DNA of 7,987 bases from Flavobacteriales bacterium (GTDB taxonomy: Bacteria > Bacteroidota > Bacteroidia > Flavobacteriales_D > Sanyastnellaceae), in NCBI GenBank assembly GCA_011524845.1, contig WTJL01000167.1, forward strand, positions 1 through 7,987, written 5' to 3'. Shown here in pieces: positions 1 through 6,427 of the stretch (positions are counted from its first letter, which is position 1; every line of letters begins with the position of its first letter). Below the pieces are notes generated by a model, which was not told where the DNA came from, made no database searches, and saw nothing but the letters and a program-made list of their open reading frames with translations. The position numbers and the translations under genes were made by a program.

Positions 1-347
1 CCAATCAATTCGTTGCCTTCGTCGTCCTCCAACGGAACCACCTCACCGGGCTTCATCACTTCTTCGTCGAGCTTGCCGTCGACCATGAAGGTCTCCCTGG
101 GAAGCGCCACAATCGCCTCTTCGGTTTCGTCGCCGTATGCGTCGTCGCACGCGATCAGGAGCTCAAACGGCTCACCCTCCCGCTTGCCCATCAGCCCTTG
201 CTCAAAGGCTTCCAGGGCTTCTTCTTGCCCCATCCGAAACACAAACGGCGCCTCTTCGGTGCACGTTTCGAGTTCTTCGCCCTCTGGGCCATGGGCGCGC
301 AGGGTGTACGCGACTTCGACAAGGGCTCCTGCTTCGACGTGTTTCAT
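1..347 (-). CDS. SlyD-like FKBP-type peptidyl-prolyl cis-trans isomerase (N-terminal part, cut by window edge)
   Basis: A minus-strand frame opens at the ATG at 347-345 and stays open to the left edge, giving 115 complete codons. The protein begins MKHVEAGALVEVAYTLRA, as SlyD-type FKBPs do. It continues with an FKBP core strand-helix segment (FRMGQEEALEAFEQGLMGK, about residues 37-55) and the conserved DDAYG motif at 68-72. It then enters a segment resembling the SlyD insert-in-flap chaperone domain (ALPRETF near 81-87, ending EDDEGNEL). Members of this family isomerise Xaa-Pro bonds and act as cytosolic folding helpers. No signal peptide is visible. The C-terminal half, including any His-rich metal-binding tail, lies outside the window, so metal binding cannot be judged. 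The fragment is strongly acidic. The gene is divergent from the M1 peptidase gene with only 28 bp between start codons. Family assignment is firm; SlyD rather than another FKBP subtype is likely. Confidence 0.88.
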   Translation of the reverse strand, partial: MKHVEAGALVEVAYTLRAHGPEGEELETCTEEAPFVFRMGQEEALEAFEQGLMGKREGEPFELLIACDDAYGDETEEAIVALPRETFMVDGKLDEEVMKPGEVVPLEDDEGNELI

Positions 348-351
348 GCAG

Positions 352-359
352 CGAAAGTA
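352..359 (-). promoter_or_regulatory. Candidate -7 box for the SlyD-like gene
   Basis: On the minus strand this reads TACTTTCG, one mismatch from the Bacteroidota sigma-A -7 consensus TAnnTTTG. I see no good TTTG -33 element at the expected 19-20 bp upstream. If used, transcription would begin almost at the ATG (347), giving a very short or absent 5' leader. This is motif matching only. Confidence 0.25.
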
Positions 360-363
360 CACC

Positions 364-371
364 TAACTTGG
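364..371 (+). promoter_or_regulatory. Candidate -7 box for the M1 peptidase gene
   Basis: The plus strand reads TAACTTGG, one mismatch from TAnnTTTG, with TTTC (342-345) 18 bp upstream as a weak -33 element. The inferred start of transcription would fall at or next to the ATG at 376. The same bases (TTGGAG, 368-373) could instead act as a weak Shine-Dalgarno sequence, three bases before the ATG, which is rather close. The two readings compete. The real promoter could also lie upstream, inside the SlyD-like gene. Confidence 0.2.
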
Positions 372-375
372 AGCC

Positions 376-2901
376 ATGTTCGTTTTGCCCCGCCTCAATT
401 TTTCTCGGATGTTGGCCGCTTCTGCTGGCCTTTTGGTCGGGTTGTCCTCGGCCGCCCAAACCTCGTCCATCCCCCGCCTTCACGACCACGAACGCACCGT
501 GAGGACACCCTTTTTGGCCCAGGGATGCCACGCCTTGGGATGCACCCATCACGCCCCGGCCACCCGCGCCTTCATGCCCGTCGACAACTACGACATGGGG
601 CCGAGCATTGCCCGGAGCGACAGCTTCGACGTGGCGCATTACGATTTGGTCTTGGACGTGACCGACTACGCTGGACAGTCCATGCAAGCGCTGGCCACCA
701 TCGACTTCACGGTGCTGCAAGGCGGCGGCACGTCCATGTGGTGGGACCTCAAAGGGCTTGACGTGGACAGCGTGCATTGGAACGGCGCAGGCACGGCCTT
801 CCACCAATGGGGTCAGGAACTTCATGTGGAATCGCCTGCCCCCATGGTGGAAGGCGAGGCCGTCACGCTTCAAGTCTGGTACGGGGGTCAACCCGACGAC
901 GACCCCTACTGGGGCGGGATGTACTACGCCAGCGACCTCGTGTACAACCTCGGCATTGGCCTGACCTCGATCCCGCCCAACTTTGGACGGGTCTGGTACC
1001 CGTGCTTCGACAATTTTGTCGAGCGCGCCACGTACACGTACCACATCACCAGCGCGGGGGGGCGCCGTGCCCACAACCAAGGACACCTCCTCGAGGAAGT
1101 GCCATTGGGCGGCGACACCTTGCGCACCTCGTGGGCGCTGGACCACCCCATTCCCACCCACCTCAGTGCCATCGCGGTGGGACCCTATGTGGACCACGAT
1201 TACACCCACAGCGGCGCGTACGGCGACATTCCCGTCCGCCTGACAAGCAAAGCCGGCGACATCAACGCCATGCAAAACAAGTTTGCCGACCTCGGCTTTG
1301 CCATTGACGCCTTGGAACACTGGTGGGGGCCTTACGCTTGGGAACGCGTCGGGTACGTGCTGACCACAGACGGAGCCCTTGAAATCCCGACCAACATCGC
1401 CTACCCGAGGTCCATGATGGAACAGAGCAACTTCGCCAACGGCGACCTCTTCGCCCATGAACTTGGACACCACTGGTGGGGAGACCTCGTCGCGCCCACC
1501 ATCCACAACCACATGTGGCTCAAGGAAGGACCTGCGGAATACAGCAGCCACCTCTTTGTGGAGTGGAAGGATGGCCACGAGGCTTTTGTGGATTTGGTCA
1601 AGGACAACCAGCAGTTTGTGCTGGAGGAATGCCACGTCCAAGACGAGGGCTTCTATCCGCTTTCGCCCATGCCCGACGAGCACATTTACGGCCGACACAC
1701 CTATTACAAAGGCGCCAGCATCATGCACAACCTCCGGGCCTACCTCGGAGATGAGGTGTTCCGAACAGCCTCCCAGGACGTCATCGCCGCGCGCTTTGAC
1801 AGCCACATGGACGTCGCCGATTTTGAACTGCTTCTCGAAGAAGCCACTGGCGAAGATTTGACGCCCTTCTTCGAGGCGCAGGCCCTGCAACCTGGCTTCA
1901 GCACATGGGTGGTGGACAGCCTGACCACGGGTCCGGAGAACGGCTGTTTCTCCACCACGGTGCACGTGCATCAAAAGCTCCGTGCATGCAGCGCCTTTCA
2001 CGACAACGAACCCCTTGACGTCACCCTTTGGAACGCCCAATGGGACACCACCCTGGTCCATGCACGGGTGGGGGGCGAATTTGACCAAATCACCTTCCTC
2101 CACGAAGAACCCTTTGTGCTGCTCGGCCTGAACGCCGACGGAAAGCTGAACCAGGGGCGTTTGGACCACACCTTCGCCATCACGGAGCCCACTGGACTCA
2201 CCAACCTCCCATGGGTGGACATGCGCGTGGGGTGCGATGAGATTGGCGAGGGCGACAGCATCTTGGTTCGCGTGGAGCACCATTGGGCCGCGCCCGACCA
2301 GGGGCCGACAGCGCCCTACGTCGACGCGCTGAGCGACACGCACTTTTGGGTGGTGGACGGAACGTGGGAAGATGGCCAAACCGACACCCCCCTTCTCGAC
2401 GCTCGGTTGAATTACGTCGGCAACGACGACACCGACTTGGACGCCGGTCTTTACGGCGACACGGAGGAAGGGGCGTTCTTGGCATGGCGGCCGCGTGCGG
2501 GAGCTCCTTGGGTCCAGTACCCCGACTACGACTGGCAAGCGGGATCTCTGTCCAACGGCAGCGGCGTCTTCAAGATCACCAAGCTTCGAAAAGGACACTA
2601 CGCCTTTGCCAAGGGCGACGTCTCTGTGGCAGTGGAAGACCTCGCCGTCGAGGCGGACTTGGCGCTGACCCTTTCACCCAATCCGGCCCACGACGTGTTG
2701 GAATGGCGAGGGCTCCCTCTTGACCCCTCACGGCCCGCCACGGTGGAAGTGTTCAACACGGGCGGTCAACTTGTGGCCACGGCCAACCTCTCTGACCGAC
2801 GCCTCGACGTCAGCCAGTGGCCTGCAGGCACCTACGAATTGAAGGTCATGGATGCGGCACGGATGCCTTTGGCCCAGGGGTCGTTTGTGGTCCTTCGCTG
2901 A
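376..2901 (+). CDS. Secreted M1-family zinc aminopeptidase with T9SS type A sorting domain
   Basis: An 841-residue protein of the M1 (gluzincin) family, which removes N-terminal residues from peptides with a single zinc ion. Residues 1-28 form a Sec signal peptide (basic start, hydrophobic AASAGLLVGLSSA core, probable cleavage near AAQ-T). The N-terminal beta domain covers about 75-275. The exopeptidase motif appears as GALE at 333-336 (usual form GAMEN). The zinc site is HELGH at 361-365, followed exactly 18 residues later by Glu384 in WLKEG. Glu362 is the general base, and Tyr443 in YYKG matches the catalytic tyrosine. Residues from about 510 to 755 are beta-rich and unassigned. Residues 762-841 look like a type A Por/T9SS sorting domain (LSPNPAHDVL, then VFNTGGQLV, then WPAGTYELKV), so export across the outer membrane and cell-surface attachment or release is expected. 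The peptide probably feeds nutrient uptake, an inference. The first ATG is chosen because it gives the complete signal peptide. The stop lies 6 bp from the convergent DUF4837 gene. Confidence 0.95.
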   Translation: MFVLPRLNFSRMLAASAGLLVGLSSAAQTSSIPRLHDHERTVRTPFLAQGCHALGCTHHAPATRAFMPVDNYDMGPSIARSDSFDVAHYDLVLDVTDYAGQSMQALATIDFTVLQGGGTSMWWDLKGLDVDSVHWNGAGTAFHQWGQELHVESPAPMVEGEAVTLQVWYGGQPDDDPYWGGMYYASDLVYNLGIGLTSIPPNFGRVWYPCFDNFVERATYTYHITSAGGRRAHNQGHLLEEVPLGGDTLRTSWALDHPIPTHLSAIAVGPYVDHDYTHSGAYGDIPVRLTSKAGDINAMQNKFADLGFAIDALEHWWGPYAWERVGYVLTTDGALEIPTNIAYPRSMMEQSNFANGDLFAHELGHHWWGDLVAPTIHNHMWLKEGPAEYSSHLFVEWKDGHEAFVDLVKDNQQFVLEECHVQDEGFYPLSPMPDEHIYGRHTYYKGASIMHNLRAYLGDEVFRTASQDVIAARFDSHMDVADFELLLEEATGEDLTPFFEAQALQPGFSTWVVDSLTTGPENGCFSTTVHVHQKLRACSAFHDNEPLDVTLWNAQWDTTLVHARVGGEFDQITFLHEEPFVLLGLNADGKLNQGRLDHTFAITEPTGLTNLPWVDMRVGCDEIGEGDSILVRVEHHWAAPDQGPTAPYVDALSDTHFWVVDGTWEDGQTDTPLLDARLNYVGNDDTDLDAGLYGDTEEGAFLAWRPRAGAPWVQYPDYDWQAGSLSNGSGVFKITKLRKGHYAFAKGDVSVAVEDLAVEADLALTLSPNPAHDVLEWRGLPLDPSRPATVEVFNTGGQLVATANLSDRRLDVSQWPAGTYELKVMDAARMPLAQGSFVVLR

Positions 2902-2907
2902 ACGCGC

Positions 2908-3960
2908 TTAGGGCGCAGAAGCCTCGATCAAGGTCGAGCGCCGCACCACCCCCTCCACTTCTCGGATGTAGGGGCGCTTGTCGAAGTAAGGCGCATAGGC
3001 GTACCCTTCGACCGTGAGCAAACGTCCACGGGCCTCGTCCACAACTGTCAGGCTGTAGAACGGGCCGCCCATGAAGTCGTTCTCCATCTTCCAAAGCCCG
3101 CGCACTTCCATGGCGAAATGCCCGTCAAACTCCAGCTCTTCGTACGCCGGAAAAAACCGACGTTCCGTGGCCATGTAGCTTCCCTTTGTGGGCCCAGGAA
3201 CGTGCTTGCGGGTGACTTCGTCGCGGCGGTCCAGCACATGGTCCAACCCAAGTTGGTCCGCACTCACATAGGGCTCGCTGTGCACGAAAAACCCTTGTTG
3301 AATGTCGTGGTTGTCTCCCCCTTTCAACCGGGTCAACTGGCGGTCCACCCACCAAAAATCCTCAGCCTTCACGGCCAAGCGCGCGTCCTTGGGCCAAAGC
3401 CCTTGAACCCCCCATTTCTCCAGCACCTCCCGAGCGATCACTTCGTTGGGCGAGAGCGCCACAATGTCGGCGAACCGGCGGGCCTCCTCGGCGTGCAACA
3501 GGCTCACCATTTCTTGACCACGGGTGGCCAACACCTCTGCAAGTGCGGCCGGTGTTCGGGCCTTGGCCACCATGTAGATCTGACCCCGGCTGTATTTGTT
3601 CCTGTAGAACGTCAACGACGGCTCTTGGGTGTCCACACGGTCGCCCACGTCAAGAATCAAGATGTTGCGGTGGGGCTTCCAAAACCGGTCAAACAACTCG
3701 GGCTCGAGGTGCACGACGTCCATCAAGGGCTCGTATTGAGGCAGGACGGGATAAGGCTGGCCCATCAACGACTGGATGGTGTCTCCCGCCGCACTGCTCC
3801 ACACCTCCGTCGGCGCCACCACCACCAACTCACCTGCGGCGCCCACCTTGCCGGGAAGCGCCACACGGGCACCGTCGCCTTCGCACGACGCCACCATGAC
3901 AAGGAGGCACGCCGCCAAGGCACAGGTCAACGCACGATCAAAGGGTGTTGGGATCTGCAT
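2908..3960 (-). CDS. DUF4837 family lipoprotein
   Basis: A 350-residue protein matching DUF4837, a Bacteroidota family without a known biochemical function. A lipoprotein signal (basic Arg9, hydrophobic 10-24) ends in the lipobox VASC, so Cys26 should be lipidated after signal peptidase II cleavage. The residues after it (EGDG) are acidic, which in some Bacteroidota helps direct lipoproteins to the outer surface; this is only suggestive. Family-like segments include GELVVVAP (43-50), FWKPHRNILILD (93-104), YMATERRFFP (262-271) and the stretch ending FMGGPFYSL (296-304). Length is normal for the family and the frame is intact. The start codon lies inside the end of the transglycosylase gene (23 bp overlap), implying one transcript and probably coupled translation. 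The neighbour suggests an envelope or peptidoglycan-related job, which is inference. No enzymatic motif was recognised. It converges on the M1 peptidase gene with a 6 bp gap and no clear terminator. Confidence 0.9.
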   Translation of the reverse strand: MQIPTPFDRALTCALAACLLVMVASCEGDGARVALPGKVGAAGELVVVAPTEVWSSAAGDTIQSLMGQPYPVLPQYEPLMDVVHLEPELFDRFWKPHRNILILDVGDRVDTQEPSLTFYRNKYSRGQIYMVAKARTPAALAEVLATRGQEMVSLLHAEEARRFADIVALSPNEVIAREVLEKWGVQGLWPKDARLAVKAEDFWWVDRQLTRLKGGDNHDIQQGFFVHSEPYVSADQLGLDHVLDRRDEVTRKHVPGPTKGSYMATERRFFPAYEELEFDGHFAMEVRGLWKMENDFMGGPFYSLTVVDEARGRLLTVEGYAYAPYFDKRPYIREVEGVVRRSTLIEASAP

Positions 3961-5248
3961 GGATGATGAGTTTTTGGCCCACGCGGATGGTGGTGCTCTT
4001 CAGGTCGTTCCACGCTTTCAGTTGCGACACCTTCACCCCGTGCTTGCGTGCAATGGTGCCCAACACGTCCCCGCTCTTCACGCGGTACACGATGGGTTCA
4101 GGTTCGTATTTGATGGTGGGGGTCAAATCCGGTTTGTGCGCCCTCATGGCTTCTTCTTGGGCCAAAAACTGTGCCACGCCCGACACCGGCCAACGCACAG
4201 GAAATTTCTCGCCCGGTCCAGGCAAAATCTTCAGCCGGTACATGGGGTTCAGAAAGGCCACTTCCGCTTCGCTCAGGTCGGTGACGGCCGCCATTTGGTC
4301 AAACCGCAACGGACCTTCGACCATCAGGGTGTCCACCGACAGGGCACCGGGCAGCGTCCGCTGCGGGAAAATCCCGTGGTCGGCATGGTGCTCCATGAGG
4401 TAGACCACTGCGATGAAGTTGGGGACGTAATCGCGGGTCTCTTTGGGCAGAAACGGCCGCACTTCCCAGTAGTTGGTCTTGCCTCCTGACCGTCGGATGG
4501 CTTTGTTGACGTTTCCCGGTCCAGCATTGTACGCGGCCAGGGCGAAGTACCAGTCGTCGTACATGTTGTACAACCGGCGAAGGTGACGGCACGCCCCCTC
4601 CGTGGCCTTCAATGGATCTTTTCGTTCGTCGATGTAGCCGTCGATTCGCAGGCCCTCGGCCTTGGCCGTGTAGTACATGAATTGCCAAAGGCCACGTGCG
4701 CCCGCCGGGGACCGCGCCTCTGGGTTCAATCCACTCTCCACCACCGACAGGTACTTCAATTCAAGGGGCAACCCTTCTCGGGACAACACCTCTTCAAACA
4801 ATGGGAAGTACATCGCCGAACGGCCGAGCATGGTTCCCAAGTGGTGGGTGCGACGTTTGCCGTACGTCACAATTCGCCGGTGCGCCACAGGGTTCCAACG
4901 GAGATCGAGTTCAGACAAGACGTTCAACGCGGCGAGGCCTGCAGCAACAGATGCAGAGTCCAAGTTGGCGCCGATGGGGGCGATCCCCACATCCGGAAGG
5001 TTCCACAACGACGTGTCTGAACTCACACAGTGAGACGTCTCGCACCACTCGACCCAGGCCGATTCCCAGCCTTGAATCACAAGGTCCGACGCCGCAGAAT
5101 CAGCCGCCGCTTCGCCTGCAGTGTCGGACACGAGCACTGCGGTGAGGGTGTCGCCCATGGCGAGCGTCAGGGACAGCGTGTCCTGTCCCAGTGCCCAAAG
5201 GCACCAAGACGTCAGAACAACACTGAGCCACGCCCCACGGCCGGTCAT
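3938..5248 (-). CDS. MltD-like lytic transglycosylase (SLT domain plus one LysM)
   Basis: A 436-residue exported murein lytic transglycosylase. Such enzymes cleave the MurNAc-GlcNAc bond of peptidoglycan with 1,6-anhydro product formation. A signal peptide covers about 1-22 (WLSVVLTSWCLWALGQ). The SLT domain runs from about 145 to 265. The catalytic Glu171 is in VVESGLNPEA, followed by SPAGARGLWQFM (180-191), LYNMYDDWYFALAAYNAGPG (226-245), and a downstream FLPKETRDYVPNF segment typical of MltD. One LysM domain at about 388-430 (YRVKSGDVLGTIA, then VGQKLII) binds the glycan. Usual MltD proteins often carry two or more LysM repeats; only one is evident here, though the degraded region near 303-355 could be a diverged one. 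The start is ATG 5248-5246, whose A is the last base of the tatA stop (TGATG arrangement). A GTG three bases upstream (5251) is the alternative. The 3' end overlaps the DUF4837 gene by 23 bp. Confidence 0.93.
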   Translation of the reverse strand: MTGRGAWLSVVLTSWCLWALGQDTLSLTLAMGDTLTAVLVSDTAGEAAADSAASDLVIQGWESAWVEWCETSHCVSSDTSLWNLPDVGIAPIGANLDSASVAAGLAALNVLSELDLRWNPVAHRRIVTYGKRRTHHLGTMLGRSAMYFPLFEEVLSREGLPLELKYLSVVESGLNPEARSPAGARGLWQFMYYTAKAEGLRIDGYIDERKDPLKATEGACRHLRRLYNMYDDWYFALAAYNAGPGNVNKAIRRSGGKTNYWEVRPFLPKETRDYVPNFIAVVYLMEHHADHGIFPQRTLPGALSVDTLMVEGPLRFDQMAAVTDLSEAEVAFLNPMYRLKILPGPGEKFPVRWPVSGVAQFLAQEEAMRAHKPDLTPTIKYEPEPIVYRVKSGDVLGTIARKHGVKVSQLKAWNDLKSTTIRVGQKLIIHADPNTL

Positions 5249-5421
5249 CACGAGGCCTTGTCGGACCCGTCGGCCTTGTCGTCTTTTCCGCTGGAGGCGT
5301 CTTTGAATTCCTTCATGCCTTGGCCAAGGCCACGCATGAGCTCAGGGATTTTGCGGCCGCCAAAGAGCAGCAAAATGACCAATGCAATGAGGAGGAGTTG
5401 AGTTGGACCTACGGCACCCAT
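5248..5421 (-). CDS. tatA: Sec-independent protein translocase subunit TatA
   Basis: A 57-residue TatA/TatE protein, the pore-forming or membrane-weakening subunit of the twin-arginine pathway that exports folded proteins. A short N-terminus (MGAVGPTQ) precedes one transmembrane helix (about 8-20). Next come the hallmark Phe20-Gly21 hinge and the amphipathic helix GRKIPELMRGLGQGMKEFKDA (about 22-42, conserved Pro26-Glu27), then a short acidic and lysine-containing tail. At 57 residues it is on the short side for TatA. The start at 5421 is chosen because GPT(Q/E)LL at this distance from the helix is typical. The frame extends upstream to 5475, but those 18 residues are polar and unlike any TatA. 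The stop shares one base with the transglycosylase ATG, so translation is probably coupled. No tatC or tatB is present in this window. Confidence 0.94.
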   Translation of the reverse strand: MGAVGPTQLLLIALVILLLFGGRKIPELMRGLGQGMKEFKDASSGKDDKADGSDKAS

Positions 5422-5479
5422 GGTGTGATGATTTGAGGCGAAGTTCCGAAATCCCGGGCAGTTGCCAACCACCAAGAGC

Positions 5480-6328
5480 TTAAGTCCTCAACGGCACGTT
5501 GTCGATGAGACGGACGCCTTCCACGTGCGCGGCCACCACCACGTGACGGTGAGGGTGCGAAGGGACGTGGGCGGGCTCGAACGTTTGGGCGTCCACCACA
5601 TCCAAGTACTCCAGCTCCACGCCGGCCAGGGCGTCCAACTCAGCCCGAGACCGTCCCAAAGCCAACTCGACGCTGTCCCCTGACCCCACGGCTTCGTCCA
5701 CCGCTCGCAAACACCGACTGAGGGAGAGGGCCGTGCGCAATCCCTCTGGACTCAGGCGGCTGTTGCGGGAACTCAACGCCAAGCCGTGGGCGTCCCGGAT
5801 CAGCGACCCCACCACCACGTGCACCTCTGGATGACGCTCCTTGGCGAGTCGCTTCACCACCGCCACCTGCTGGAGGTCCTTTTCGCCAAACACGGCCACC
5901 TTCGGTTGAACGGCGTCGAAGAGCAGGTCCACCACCGCCACCACGCCGTCAAAATGACCAGGCCGATGGGCACCCTCGTACGCCGAAGTCAGGGCGCCCC
6001 AATCCACCGAGGGCGCCTCAGGCGTGCCCCCGTACAAGTCCTCTGCCGAGGGAGCAAACACCGCGTCGGCACCTGCCGTTTGCGCCTTTTGGGCGTCGGA
6101 CTCAAGGGCGCGGGGATAGGACTCGAAGTCCGACGATTCGTTGAACTGCGTGGGGTTCACCAAAATCGAAACCACCACCAAGTCGCACTGAGCTGCCGCC
6201 GTTCGGATCAAGCTGGCATGCCCGTCGTGCAAGGCGCCCATGGTCGGAACAAACCCTGTGGATTTGCCGGACCAATTCGACTTCTGTTGCCATTCTCGCA
6301 ACGCGTCCAAAGAATGCAAAAGGACCAT
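5480..6328 (-). CDS. panC: Pantothenate synthetase
   Basis: A 282-residue cytosolic pantoate-beta-alanine ligase that joins pantoate and beta-alanine with ATP, via a pantoyl-adenylate, to make pantothenate (vitamin B5) for coenzyme A. All family landmarks are present: PTMGALHDGH at 28-37 (the HIGH-like ATP motif, His34 and His37), NPTQF at 58-62 (Gln61 for pantoate), FGEKDLQQ at 147-154 (Lys150, Asp151, Gln154) and LSSRN at 185-189, where Leu replaces the more common Met. Length is normal for the family. ATG 6328 puts the first motif at its usual position. It heads the minus-strand cluster with tatA 58 bp downstream. panD, often next to panC in Bacteroidota, is not here. It is divergent from the GT5-domain gene, an order I recall as common in Bacteroidota. 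Confidence 0.97.
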   Translation of the reverse strand: MVLLHSLDALREWQQKSNWSGKSTGFVPTMGALHDGHASLIRTAAAQCDLVVVSILVNPTQFNESSDFESYPRALESDAQKAQTAGADAVFAPSAEDLYGGTPEAPSVDWGALTSAYEGAHRPGHFDGVVAVVDLLFDAVQPKVAVFGEKDLQQVAVVKRLAKERHPEVHVVVGSLIRDAHGLALSSRNSRLSPEGLRTALSLSRCLRAVDEAVGSGDSVELALGRSRAELDALAGVELEYLDVVDAQTFEPAHVPSHPHRHVVVAAHVEGVRLIDNVPLRT

Positions 6329-6367
6329 GAAATGACGGTGTTTTGGCTCTGAAACCCGCGTAAATGC

Positions 6368-6398
6368 TTGGAATTGGGGTCAAAAATACTTATCTTGG
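6368..6398 (+). promoter_or_regulatory. Candidate promoter of the GT5-domain protein gene
   Basis: The -7 box candidate TATCTTGG (6391-6398) differs at one base from TAnnTTTG. A TTGG (6368-6371) lies 19 bp upstream, the usual spacing for the Bacteroidota -33 TTTG element. Transcription would start near 6404-6406, leaving a leader of about 23 nt before ATG 6428. The leader has no Shine-Dalgarno sequence, as is common in this phylum. Confidence 0.42.
6381..6388 (-). promoter_or_regulatory. Candidate -7 box of panC
   Basis: The minus strand reads TATTTTTG, an exact match to the Bacteroidota -7 consensus TAnnTTTG. I see no TTTG -33 element at the expected distance. A start of transcription near 6374-6375 would give panC and its downstream cluster a leader of about 46 nt. 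The box is only 2 bp from the plus-strand candidate, so the two promoters would overlap. Confidence 0.42.
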
Positions 6399-6427
6399 TG
6401 CTCCGTTTCACGTATGACATAACTAGA

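Noticed and set aside
303..363. Inverted repeat GGTGTAC (303-309) / GTACACC (357-363)
   Set aside because: The 7 bp arms are 47 bp apart and the left arm is ordinary coding sequence; easily chance.
13..761. Overlapping plus-strand frames at the left edge
   Set aside because: They are shadows of the minus-strand SlyD-like gene and the M1 gene start; Ser/Pro/Arg-rich translations with no family resemblance.
202..2598. Long antisense open frame of 798 codons across the M1 peptidase gene
   Set aside because: It lines up codon-for-codon with the real gene and is open only because that gene lacks TTA, CTA and TCA. Its translation is rich in Val, His, Gly and Arg and shows no recognisable domain.
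2923..2938. Possible terminator hairpin CTCGA/TCGAG after the M1 gene
   Set aside because: A 5 bp stem without a T-run, located inside the DUF4837 coding sequence; too weak to call a terminator.
3118..3966. 282-codon plus-strand frame opposite the DUF4837 gene
   Set aside because: Codon-aligned mirror of a clearly recognised lipoprotein gene, with no domain of its own.
5422..5475. N-terminal extension of TatA starting at 5475
   Set aside because: The extra 18 residues are polar and TatA proteins begin just before the membrane helix, as the ATG at 5421 gives.
6368..6427. Upstream TTG start for the GT5-domain protein
   Set aside because: It would add 20 unrelated residues and overlap the best promoter candidate; ATG 6428 gives the family N-terminus directly.
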